A model generated the notes under the pieces. The model saw nothing but the letters and a program-made list of their open reading frames with translations, was not told where the DNA came from and searched no databases. A stretch of DNA of 64,000 nucleotides from Bacteroidaceae bacterium. Lineage in GTDB: Bacteria > Bacteroidota > Bacteroidia > Bacteroidales > Bacteroidaceae. Positions 9,292-23,386 of this stretch are shown piece by piece (the stretch's first letter is position 1; every line of letters starts with the position of its first letter). The DNA is taken from NCBI GenBank assembly GCA_017962495.1, contig JAGCVH010000075.1, forward strand, positions 1 through 64,000, given 5' to 3'. The position numbers and the translations under genes were made by a program.

Positions 9292-10892
9292 TGCTTTCTT
9301 TCTTTAGCGTGTCTTTTGAAAGTCTGTATGCACTCGCGTTGTGGAATAATCACCGAAACGCCTTTGTATTCGATTTCCTGGCATATGGTGCGTTTTATCT
9401 CCTCCATGTTCTTCGGCAGGGGAACAACGACGTGCAGGTGTTCGCGCTCCACACCTAAGGCAAGGCATATGGCTTCGTACTTATGAGTTCCGGCAGAGTC
9501 TTGTCCGCCTGTCATTGCAGTTGTCAGGTTGTCACTAATGATTATGGTAACAGGTGATTGGTCGTTTACAGCATCCAGTAGCCCTGTCATACCCGAATGG
9601 GTAAAGGTCGAGTCTCCGATGACGGCTATGGCAGGATAGACACCTGCATCAGCGGCACCCTTAGCCATAGTTATCGAGGCTCCCATGTCCACACAACTAT
9701 CGATGGCCTGATAGGGGGGCAAGGCACCGAGTGTGTAGCAACCTATATCGCCGAATACGCGAGCCGTGGGGTATTCCTTCAGCACCTCATTTAGTGCAGC
9801 ATAAACATCGCGATGTCCACATCCCTGACACAGTTGTGGTGGACGTGCAGCAAGGTTCAAAGCCTTCTCGTATGCAATTTCATTCTTCTTCCCAAATGCT
9901 TCTGCAACGTTGTCGGGATTCAGTTCGCCTGTTCGGGGCAGACGGCCTGTAAGTCGTCCGTGAACTGGATAATCGGCAGGGAGTAGCATGCGTACTTGTT
10001 CTTCTACGAAGGGTTGTCCGTCCTCTACCACCAGCAACTCGGAACACAAACTTGCCATTGCGCGAACTTTTTCGGCAGGTAGGGGGTATTGCGAAACTTT
10101 CAGCAATGCGATGTCTTTAGGCTTAGCCTCGAGTACATAGTTGTATCCAATGCCACAAGCAATAACACCAAGGGCGTTAGAGGATTTTGTTCCATCGAAT
10201 ACTTTATAATCATTAAACGCGGATACCTCGGCAGATTGCTTGATTTCCGATTGCTTCTCGATGAGGCTTGCATATTGTCGTTTGGCATTGCCCGGAAGCA
10301 GAACCCAATGTGTGCGCTGGTTATCGGGATTTAGTTCGTTGACGGCAGTCGGTTCGCCCACTTTTACGGAGGAACGCGAATGAGCCAATCGGGTAACGAT
10401 GCGCATGAGTACGGGCAACTTCAATTCCTCACTCAAGGCGAAAGCTACCTGCATCATGTCGTAAGCTTCTTGTTGGTTGGAGGGTTCCATGATAGGTATC
10501 ATAGCAAACTTTCCATAGAAGCGCGAGTCTTGTTCGTTTTGGCTCGAGTGCATCGATGGGTCATCAGCCGCCACCACAACCAAACCTCCGTTTACGCCAG
10601 TAATTGCTGAATTGACAAAAGCATCGGCACAAACATTCATACCCACATGTTTCATGCACACCAAAGCCCGCTTTCCGGCATACGACATGCCCAATGCAGC
10701 CTCCATAGCCGTCTTTTCATTGGTACACCAACGACTGTGAACGCAACGTTCCTTTGCCAATGGATGGTGTTGAATGAATTCGGTGATTTCCGTCGAAGGT
10801 GTGCCCGGATAAGCATAAACGCCTGACAGCCCTGCGTGCAGTGCACCCAGTGCTATCGCTTCGTCGCCTAATAATAAAAGATGATTATTCAT
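9288..10892 (-). CDS. iorA: Indolepyruvate:ferredoxin oxidoreductase, alpha subunit, without C-terminal ferredoxin domain
   Basis: About 534 residues from the ATG at 10892; an upstream in-frame ATG at 10919 would add nine residues and overlap the previous gene, and LLLLGDEAIALGAL follows the chosen start as in the family. Seen: pyrimidine-binding domain (VYAYPGTPSTEITEF), VRxLLPADYP, CQGCGHRD, and a TPP-binding GDIGCYTLG...GASITMAKGA...IGDSTFTHSG. It uses TPP to convert aryl-acetyl-CoA + CO2 + reduced ferredoxin to arylpyruvate or the reverse. Archaeal and clostridial IorA continue into two 4Fe-4S motifs (CxxCxxCxxxCP); this one stops at IIPQRECIQTFKRHAKERKQ, so only a CxxC in the TPP domain remains as possible cluster ligand. 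Confidence 0.93.
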   Translation of the reverse strand: MNNHLLLLGDEAIALGALHAGLSGVYAYPGTPSTEITEFIQHHPLAKERCVHSRWCTNEKTAMEAALGMSYAGKRALVCMKHVGMNVCADAFVNSAITGVNGGLVVVAADDPSMHSSQNEQDSRFYGKFAMIPIMEPSNQQEAYDMMQVAFALSEELKLPVLMRIVTRLAHSRSSVKVGEPTAVNELNPDNQRTHWVLLPGNAKRQYASLIEKQSEIKQSAEVSAFNDYKVFDGTKSSNALGVIACGIGYNYVLEAKPKDIALLKVSQYPLPAEKVRAMASLCSELLVVEDGQPFVEEQVRMLLPADYPVHGRLTGRLPRTGELNPDNVAEAFGKKNEIAYEKALNLAARPPQLCQGCGHRDVYAALNEVLKEYPTARVFGDIGCYTLGALPPYQAIDSCVDMGASITMAKGAADAGVYPAIAVIGDSTFTHSGMTGLLDAVNDQSPVTIIISDNLTTAMTGGQDSAGTHKYEAICLALGVEREHLHVVVPLPKNMEEIKRTICQEIEYKGVSVIIPQRECIQTFKRHAKERKQ

Positions 10893-10915
10893 AATATTAA
10901 TATAGTATAAAGGAG

Positions 10916-11719
10916 TCAAAGGGGAGTTATGGGGATGTTTGTCTGTATGGAAAAGCAGTCTGCATCACGAAGTACGGGGAACTTCTCTCGGAAGGTCGCC
11001 AATGATTCCATGTCGAGTTCGGCTTCGGCGATGCACTCCTTATCGCGTTCGCATTCTGCAATGGTGCGTCCATACGGGTCAATAATTGCCGATGCACCAC
11101 AATAGACGCAATTGGGGTCTTTGCCGATTCGGTTCACACCTACCACGAAACATTGGTTCTCGATGGCTCGAGCGCGAAGCAGGGTTTTCCAGACATCTAT
11201 GCGTGAAGTCGGCCAATTGGCAACATAGAGTATGGCATCATATTCCGCCTGTCCACTATCCTTGTCCACATGGTTTCTGCTCCACACGGGGAAGCGCAGG
11301 TCGTAACATACTTCCAGCAGAAAGCGAGCGCCTCGCCATTCCACAACCACACGACTTCCGCCTTGTTTTAGGCACTTATCCTCACCTCCATACGTGAAGA
11401 GGTGACGTTTGTCGTAATAGCTGTAACTGCCGTCGGGTTTCACAAAGTAAAATCGATTGTAGTAATGTCCGTCCTCCTTTGTGGCAATGCTTCCTGCAAA
11501 GGCTGCATTATGCTTGTTGGCCATGCGTATCATCCAATTTAGCGATTCCTGGTTGTCCTCTGCAAAGTCCTCCTGCTTTGTGGCAAATCCAGTCGACCAC
11601 ATTTCGCACAGGACATATAGGTCTGCCCCAGGTCGTTGGCTCAACAGAGACTCCACTTGTTTGTAATTCTCTGCTGGCGATGCCCAATGGATATCGTGTT
11701 GAAGGATAGCAATTTCCAT
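10916..11719 (-). CDS. Omega-amidase / carbon-nitrogen hydrolase (YafV-like nitrilase)
   Basis: A 267-residue nitrilase-superfamily hydrolase. The Glu-Lys-Cys triad is visible: Glu in VLCEMWSTGF, Lys in YDKRHLFTYGGE, Cys in LLEVCYDLRFPVW. That pattern (CEMWSTGF, CYDLRFPVWSR) is the omega-amidase / YafV type, which hydrolyses 2-oxoglutaramate or 2-oxosuccinamate to the oxoacid + ammonia. I chose the ATG at 11719 (MEIAILQHD) because the family starts there and because an in-frame ATG at 11758 would overlap the promoter at 11729-11759. First gene of the nine-gene operon. Family knowledge links it to glutamine transaminases, here the aminotransferase at 7377. Confidence 0.88.
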   Translation of the reverse strand: MEIAILQHDIHWASPAENYKQVESLLSQRPGADLYVLCEMWSTGFATKQEDFAEDNQESLNWMIRMANKHNAAFAGSIATKEDGHYYNRFYFVKPDGSYSYYDKRHLFTYGGEDKCLKQGGSRVVVEWRGARFLLEVCYDLRFPVWSRNHVDKDSGQAEYDAILYVANWPTSRIDVWKTLLRARAIENQCFVVGVNRIGKDPNCVYCGASAIIDPYGRTIAECERDKECIAEAELDMESLATFREKFPVLRDADCFSIQTNIPITPL

Positions 11720-11728
11720 ACTTGGGCA

Positions 11729-11759
11729 CAAAGATACGAAAAGTCGAGAGCAATACAAA
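11729..11759 (-). promoter_or_regulatory. Bacteroidota-type promoter P1 of the aryl-acid operon
   Basis: On the minus strand TTTG (11756-11759), 19 bp, then TATCTTTG (11729-11736), matching the TTTG / TAnnTTTG consensus. The expected transcription start is only a few bases before the omega-amidase ATG at 11719, so the mRNA would be nearly leaderless. The spacer contains CTCTCGACTTTTCG, shared with copy P2 and with the cutC promoter. Confidence 0.8.
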
Positions 11760-11807
11760 ACAATTCCTTGTTTTTATTGCCGATACGGAGAAACTTCGAC
11801 CGAAGGT

Positions 11808-11838
11808 CAAAGATACGAAAAGTCGAGAGCAATACAAA
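11808..11838 (-). promoter_or_regulatory. Duplicated promoter P2 upstream of P1
   Basis: Second copy of the same module 79 bp upstream: TTTG at 11835-11838, 19-bp spacer with the same CTCTCGACTTTTCG core, TATCTTTG at 11808-11815. Both boxes are intact, so it may be active and give a leader of about 80-90 bases that contains the P1 region. Confidence 0.65.
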
Positions 11839-11875
11839 ACAATTCGTTATTCTTCTTGCCGAGACGGAGCATCTT

Positions 11876-12125
11876 CGAACCTATGCTCGATGAACCTCGT
11901 AATCGGACGCGAAGCTACGCTTGCGTAGAGAAACAGAGCAAGAACCTATGCTCGATGTACCTCGTAATCGGACGCGAAGCTACGCTTGCGTAGAGCAACG
12001 GAGCAAGAACCTATATTCGATGAGTCTCGAACCTATATTCGATGAGTCTCGAACCTATGTTCGATGTGCTTTGAACCTAAGGCCTTATGTGCGAAGGCCT
12101 AAGGCCCTATTTCTCAAGGCCTTTA
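11876..12125. repeat. 22-bp dyad array A, 3' of the lipoprotein gene
   Basis: Units starting at 11876, 11941, 12006, 12028, 12050, 12072, 12094 and 12116 follow a 22-bp register; after each of the first two units a 43-bp insert (GTAATCGGACGCGAAGCTAC...GAGCA) gives a 65-bp direct repeat. Most units hold an imperfect dyad at the same place: CGAACCTATGTTCG, CGAACCTATATTCG, AGGCCTAAGGCCCT. The inserts contain the inverted repeat CTACGCTTGCGTAG, which recurs in the repeat family at 27-37 kb. The last unit covers the stop codon of the lipoprotein gene (12123-12125). The stretch 11760-12122 holds no gene. Confidence 0.8.
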
Positions 12126-12497
12126 TCTTATGGTGTTAAGGATGCCTTGAATGATACCTTTGAGCTCATTTCCAAAAGCACGAGCCTTATCGAATACACC
12201 CTGACGCATACCATTAGCCATATACCCGGCACACTTGCCTTCGAGTTCGCCAATCTCGGCTTTCTCAGCAGGAGTATAATCCAGTTCGTGCTTGGCTATG
12301 CGTTTGCGAATCTTCACAAACTTTTTACCAGCCTTTTCCCATTCTCTGATAGAGTACTGAGCACTATTGTCGCGAAGCTCATAGGAGAAATCTTCGAGTT
12401 GATTGATTGCATGCTCTTTTGTAGCACACGATGAGGTGGCGAGGGCCATCATAATCGCCAAAGTCGCCAAGCCGAAAAGCTTCTTAAACGCTTTCAT
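12123..12497 (-). CDS. Small lipoprotein, DUF6565-like
   Basis: A 124-residue protein with a signal peptide and lipobox LATSSC (Cys24), so it should be lipid-anchored in the envelope. The mature part is charged and helical: a Trp-containing IREWEKAGKKFVKIRKRI, then YTPAEKAEIGELEGKCAGYMA. The pattern of WEKAxxKFxK followed by LTxxEKAxIGELxG resembles the short Bacteroidales lipoproteins grouped as DUF6565; this is from memory of the pattern, not a search. Function unknown. It has its own promoter (12526-12557), divergent from the metalloprotease promoter, and ends inside repeat array A. Confidence 0.75.
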   Translation of the reverse strand: MKAFKKLFGLATLAIMMALATSSCATKEHAINQLEDFSYELRDNSAQYSIREWEKAGKKFVKIRKRIAKHELDYTPAEKAEIGELEGKCAGYMANGMRQGVFDKARAFGNELKGIIQGILNTIR

Positions 12498-12525
12498 ATC
12501 ATTCGTTTTAAGTTGTACGATGGGT

Positions 12526-12557
12526 CAAAGTTACGAATAAGCATGTAAAAAGCCAAA
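12526..12557 (-). promoter_or_regulatory. Promoter of the lipoprotein gene
   Basis: Minus-strand TTTG (12554-12557), 20-bp spacer, TAACTTTG (12526-12533). Good match to the Bacteroidota consensus. The expected leader to the ATG at 12497 is about 20-25 bases. Confidence 0.75.
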
Positions 12558-12625
12558 TGATTTTATGCATTCTTTCTTATTGTCATAAGGCTTTCTCCTA
12601 TTTAAGACAGAAATGTGTACCATTA

Positions 12626-12658
12626 TTGCATTCATTTGTGAAATAATTACTACCTTTG
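12626..12658 (+). promoter_or_regulatory. Probable promoter of the M6 metalloprotease gene
   Basis: TACCTTTG at 12651-12658 fits the -7 consensus. The -33 element is weaker: TTG at 12626-12628 with a 22-bp spacer; the TTTG at 12635 is too near. The leader to the ATG at 12692 would be about 25-30 bases. Confidence 0.55.
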
Positions 12659-12691
12659 CCCTAATTGAGCAATTACGATTTTAATTAAGCG

Positions 12692-14926
12692 ATGAAAAAA
12701 CTATTATTTAGCGTGCTGGCTCTCATGCTGGCATCAGTGATGATGGCTGTGCCAGCGAAGCGTGGGGTGTGGAAGACTTTGACATTGTCCGACGGCCGAG
12801 AGGTTCGTGCACAATTGGTCGGTGACGAACACGCTCATGCATGGCGCATGGAAGACGGTGGACTGCTGAAAAAGGACAAAGGTTCGATACATTATGCTCC
12901 TATGAAAGGTGCAGAGCTTCGTCTTACTGCCGTGAAGCGAATGGCGCGTTCGCAGGTTCGCAGAACAGCACGCCGTCAAACGGAAAAGTTCGTTGGTTCG
13001 AAGCGAGGACTTGTTATTCTTGTCAACTTTAGCAATGCAAAGTTCCAGTCGGCCCACAATCTGGCGTTGTACAATGACATACTGAATAAGGAAAACTATA
13101 CGAACGCGACATACGGATTCAAGGGTTCTGTTCGTGATTACTTTAGGGCGCAGAGTGAAGGCATATTTGACCTGCAGTTCGATGTCGTAGGTCCCGTGAC
13201 GTTAAGCAAGCCTCAGGCTTATTATGGTGGCAATGATGAAGAGGGAAATGACAGTTGTGTCGCCGTTATGGCAGCTGAGGCATGTAAGTTGGTGGACAAG
13301 GATGTCGATTTCTCAAAGTATGACTGGAGTGGTGACGGAGAAGTCGATCAAGTATACATTGTTTATGCAGGAAAGGGTGAAGCCGATTCGGGTATAGAAG
13401 ACACTGTCTGGCCTCATGAGTGGTCCCTCTCCGAAGGGTACGAAATGGGGGATGGCGACGGAGTGTTGATACTTGACGGAGTTCGCATCGACACCTATGC
13501 ATGCGGTAGTGAAGTTGATGCCTATAATAAGATTGAAGGCATCGGAACCTTTTGTCACGAGTTCAGTCATTGCTTGGGTTATCCTGATATGTACGATACC
13601 GACTATGCAGGCTATTATGGTATGGGAGACTTCGACCTTATGTGTGGAGGCTCGTATAACGGGAATGGCTTTGTTCCTGCCGGATACACGGCTTGGGAGA
13701 AATGGACAGCCGGATGGTTGGAGCCAACGGAACTTAATGATGAAGACGTCATTGTGGATAACCTGAAAGCCTTGAGCGATGGGGGAGGAGCGTACATTAT
13801 ATATAATCAGGGACATCGCGACGAGTACTTCTTGATAGAGAATCGCCAGAAGACAGGTTGGGACGTTCAGTTGCCAGCACGCGGACTGATGGTAACTCAT
13901 GTGGATTATGATGCCGATAAGTTTGCCCTTAATCTTGTGAACACGGTCTATCCTGAGAAGGAAGCCTATCAAGATGCCTATGACTATTATAGCCAATACG
14001 TTGATTTGGGTTATATTACTGAGAGCGAGTGCGAAGCCTATTGCCAGGAGTATGTTGAAGCGTACGGTAATGATAATGAACGCATGGCTATTCTACATGC
14101 CGATAACGATGACGACCGTAAGTATTGGAATGCCAACAGGGGTACTTATTCGAAGACAACCGTCAGCACGGATCTCTATCCCTATCAAGCCAATGACAGT
14201 ATCACGAACTTATCACGTCCGGCATTCACTCTATACCATCCCAATGCTGATGGTAGCAAGTACCTGAATCATGGCATCTTTGGCATCTCGCAGAACGGTA
14301 ATGGGACCGTAAGTTTCCGCTATCAGGCAGTAGTGGCCTCGAAAGGTGGCGGACAAAGTGGCGATTATGTGTTCTACGAATCGTTCGACGAATGTGATGG
14401 CACAGGAGGTAATGATGGATTGTGGAGCAATAGTATTGCTAGCAGTTCTTTCTTGCCAGACAATGAAGGATGGGAATCTACGAACAAATATGGAGCTAAT
14501 CAGTGCGCCCGCTTTGGTACTGGTAAAGTGGCAGGTGAAGCAACAACTCCAGAAATAGCACTCAATGGCGAGGCAACACTGACGTTCCGTGCTGGTGCAT
14601 GGAAGGGGGATGCAACAACGATGACATTATCCGCAACAAGTGGAACACTTGAAACATCATCAATAACCATTCCCAACGAATCCTTTGAAGACTTTACCAT
14701 AAATGTTACAGGAACAGGAAGTTTGACGATTACATTTGCTACTTCAAAGCGTTTCTTCCTCGATGAAGTTAAGATTACAAAGGCAAAGACCGATGGGATA
14801 GAATTCACAGAGAACGCAGAGAAGACGGAGCACACAGAGGGGTTGTATGACTTGAGTGGGCGTCGCATTACAAAGCCTGCGAAGGGAATCTATATCCAAC
14901 AAGGGCGTAAGATCATCGTTCGATAA
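12692..14926 (+). CDS. Secreted M6-family metalloprotease with C-terminal sorting-like tail
   Basis: A 744-residue exported protease. Signal peptide at residues 1-20. The catalytic zinc motif is HEFSHCLGYPD (H289, E290, H293, D299) with a Met-turn DFDLMCGGSYN about 20 residues on, as in immune-inhibitor-A-type M6 enzymes; a Ca-loop-like DWSGDGEVDQ (211-220) precedes it. Residues ~580-715 form a beta-rich module with FYESFDECDGTGG and FFLDEVKI, resembling carbohydrate- or adhesion-type jelly rolls seen in secreted Bacteroidota proteins. The last 30 residues (YDLSGRRITKPAKGIYIQQG...) match the tail shared by five other proteins here. Its 3' end overlaps the convergent gene at 14913 by 14 bp. 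Substrate unknown; a host or dietary protein is likely. Confidence 0.92.
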   Translation: MKKLLFSVLALMLASVMMAVPAKRGVWKTLTLSDGREVRAQLVGDEHAHAWRMEDGGLLKKDKGSIHYAPMKGAELRLTAVKRMARSQVRRTARRQTEKFVGSKRGLVILVNFSNAKFQSAHNLALYNDILNKENYTNATYGFKGSVRDYFRAQSEGIFDLQFDVVGPVTLSKPQAYYGGNDEEGNDSCVAVMAAEACKLVDKDVDFSKYDWSGDGEVDQVYIVYAGKGEADSGIEDTVWPHEWSLSEGYEMGDGDGVLILDGVRIDTYACGSEVDAYNKIEGIGTFCHEFSHCLGYPDMYDTDYAGYYGMGDFDLMCGGSYNGNGFVPAGYTAWEKWTAGWLEPTELNDEDVIVDNLKALSDGGGAYIIYNQGHRDEYFLIENRQKTGWDVQLPARGLMVTHVDYDADKFALNLVNTVYPEKEAYQDAYDYYSQYVDLGYITESECEAYCQEYVEAYGNDNERMAILHADNDDDRKYWNANRGTYSKTTVSTDLYPYQANDSITNLSRPAFTLYHPNADGSKYLNHGIFGISQNGNGTVSFRYQAVVASKGGGQSGDYVFYESFDECDGTGGNDGLWSNSIASSSFLPDNEGWESTNKYGANQCARFGTGKVAGEATTPEIALNGEATLTFRAGAWKGDATTMTLSATSGTLETSSITIPNESFEDFTINVTGTGSLTITFATSKRFFLDEVKITKAKTDGIEFTENAEKTEHTEGLYDLSGRRITKPAKGIYIQQGRKIIVR

Positions 14927-15275
14927 GCCAGGCATAAGGTCGGCGATGCTGCAAATAGTTTGTTTCTCCAGCATGCCGATAGGCTTCCCTTTCGAAAAAC
15001 ATTTGGGCGTAGGCATCATTAAGGTGGTGCCTACGTTCTTTCTTATCGACAAAGGGTAGGGTGGCAATCTTCCAAATGAGGCGTATAAGCCATTCGCTGA
15101 TGTACCATATATAGAAAGGAAGAAACAGCATTTCGCACATCTGGCGCGTGTGGATGCGTTCGTGGCGCAATACCTCCTCATCCACCTTTACATCATGACG
15201 CACCAATAGTAATCCGAAGAGGTTGATGGCGGCAAAGCCTGGCAAAGGCAACAGATGATTGCGAATGACTTTCAT
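14913..15275 (-). CDS. Small membrane protein with HExxH motif
   Basis: A 120-residue protein. Residues 33-48 (EEVLRHERIHTRQMCE) contain HERIH (H38-E39-x-x-H42) followed by Gln and Glu, the arrangement in BlaR1/M56-type membrane metallopeptidases. A hydrophobic segment follows (LFLPFYIWYISEWLIRLIW, about residues 50-68) and then FEREAYRHAGETNYL, in which an EREA...Y block could give the third zinc ligand. No known full-length peptidase is this small, so activity is uncertain; it could be a degenerate or minimal family member. It is the last gene of a minus-strand unit with the SGNH protein (41-bp gap) and GH2, and overlaps the convergent M6 protease gene. Confidence 0.7.
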   Translation of the reverse strand: MKVIRNHLLPLPGFAAINLFGLLLVRHDVKVDEEVLRHERIHTRQMCEMLFLPFYIWYISEWLIRLIWKIATLPFVDKKERRHHLNDAYAQMFFEREAYRHAGETNYLQHRRPYAWLIER

Positions 15276-15316
15276 ATTACGCAGAAATTGTAATCGTTCT
15301 CGATGAATGAGTCGAA

Positions 15317-21900
<6,584 letters not shown>

Positions 21901-21946
21901 CTAATTTAGTCATTTTTTTTCGTTCCTCTTCACTTTTTCCTATTTA

Positions 21947-21980
21947 TTTGCGTACATGCGCCATTTTTAACTTATCTTTG
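21947..21980 (+). promoter_or_regulatory. Promoter of the GH29-GH53-CE-GH43 operon
   Basis: TTTG (21947-21950), 22-bp spacer, TATCTTTG (21973-21980). The leader to the GH29 ATG at 22033 is about 45 bases. The divergent GH2 gene has only a weak -7 match (TAAATTAG on the minus strand), so no confident promoter is given for it. Confidence 0.7.
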
Positions 21981-22032
21981 CAACGATGTAATGACTTAGC
22001 GTGTATCGTTTAAAAGTTTAATATTCAATATC

Positions 22033-23313
22033 ATGAAACGCATTTTACTGTTCCTCCTAGTTTTCAATTTTCAGTTAACTTTTATCAACTCTGCCTTAGC
22101 CCAATATGTTCCAACGGCTGAAAACTTGCAACATCGCAAGGAGTTCGAAGACTTCCGCTTCGGCATCTTCATCCATTGGGGCATCTACAGCACCTATGCC
22201 CAAGGCGAATGGTACCTTAACTCAGGTCTCAACAAGTACGAATATGCCAAGGCTGCCGATGCCTTCTATCCCCATCGTTTCGATGCAAAAGAATGGGTAC
22301 AAGCCATCAAGGAGTCTGGAGCACGCTACATAACTTTCACGAGTCGCCACCATGATGGTTTTTCGATGTGGGATACACGCCAATCGGATTACAACATCGT
22401 ACGTGCCACACCTTTCCGTCGCGATGTCCTGAAGGAACTCTCCGAGGCTTGTCAGGAAGAGGGCATAGCCTTACATCTTTATTATAGTATTCTCGATTGG
22501 ATACGAGAGGACTATCCTATAGGTAGGACTGGACAGAATACAGGTCGCACACTCCGTCCCAACTATAATGAATACTTCTCTTTCATGAAGCGCCAGGTCT
22601 CGGAACTCCTCACACAATACGGCCCCATTGGAGCCCTCTGGCTCGATGGATATTGGGACCACGATGAAGATCCCTCATTCGATTGGCGTATGCCAGAGTT
22701 CTATAGCTATTGCCACTCGTTCCAACCCTCGTTGCTCATTGGCAACAATCACCATATAAGCCCCATCGAAGGTGAGGATTTCCAGATGTTCGAACGCGAC
22801 TTACCTGGCGAGAACACGGCAGGACTCTCGGGACAGGACATCAGTTCTCTGCCTCTGGAGATGTGTCAGACCATGAATGGCATGTGGGGCTATAAGGTTT
22901 CCGACACCAACTACAAGTCAGGTCCCGAACTCATTCAACTCATAGTCCGTGCTGCAGGAAAGGGAAGCAACTTGCTTCTTAACATCGGTCCGCAACCCAA
23001 CGGACAATTGCCCCATCAGTCTTTGGATCGTCTGAAGCAGATAGGTGTATGGATGAAGGCTCACGGACACACCATCTACGGCACACGTCGCACTGCTATT
23101 GGGGACCAGCCTTGGGGAACGACAACTGCCACTGACAAACATCTCTACCTCCATGTCCTCGACCCGGAAACTACTGAGATAGAGATTCCCCTTGCCAAGA
23201 AACCCAAGCAAGTCAGTGCCACCAGTAGATACGATGCGAAGGCACACTCCCTCCACATCACACTACCAGCCCATCAGACGGAGGTGGACTATATCGTGGA
23301 TATACTGATCTAA
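22033..23313 (+). CDS. GH29 alpha-L-fucosidase
   Basis: A 426-residue exported enzyme. The signal peptide runs to SALAQ (1-24). GH29 hallmarks: FGIFIHWGIYS (43-53), YITFTSRHHDGFSMWDT (99-115), and ALWLDGYWDHD (201-211), where D205 is the catalytic nucleophile; GSNLLLNIGP closes the barrel. The acid/base residue varies in this family and is not assigned. The compact length means no extra binding module. It removes alpha-L-fucose and could also accept galactose-like ends. First gene of a four-gene plus-strand operon. The signal peptide contains FNFQLTFINS, encoded by a TTTTCAATTTTCA-type stretch like the simple repeats elsewhere in the window. Confidence 0.93.
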   Translation: MKRILLFLLVFNFQLTFINSALAQYVPTAENLQHRKEFEDFRFGIFIHWGIYSTYAQGEWYLNSGLNKYEYAKAADAFYPHRFDAKEWVQAIKESGARYITFTSRHHDGFSMWDTRQSDYNIVRATPFRRDVLKELSEACQEEGIALHLYYSILDWIREDYPIGRTGQNTGRTLRPNYNEYFSFMKRQVSELLTQYGPIGALWLDGYWDHDEDPSFDWRMPEFYSYCHSFQPSLLIGNNHHISPIEGEDFQMFERDLPGENTAGLSGQDISSLPLEMCQTMNGMWGYKVSDTNYKSGPELIQLIVRAAGKGSNLLLNIGPQPNGQLPHQSLDRLKQIGVWMKAHGHTIYGTRRTAIGDQPWGTTTATDKHLYLHVLDPETTEIEIPLAKKPKQVSATSRYDAKAHSLHITLPAHQTEVDYIVDILI

Positions 23314-23386
23314 AAGGATAAGTCCGTTAGGATTATTCCTCTCATACCTTGCCCACTTGTGTAGTAATTTGATAATGCCAACAATC

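Larger units (their letters stand above)
11728..11877. repeat. 79-bp imperfect tandem repeat carrying the promoter
   Basis: Two units with period 79 bp. Each holds the CAAAGATACGAAAAGTCGAG block, AATACAAAACAATTC, then a TTGCCGA[TG]ACGGAG stretch and an ending with CTTCGA. The promoter half is identical between units while the distal half has drifted, which suggests selection on the promoter part. Confidence 0.75.
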
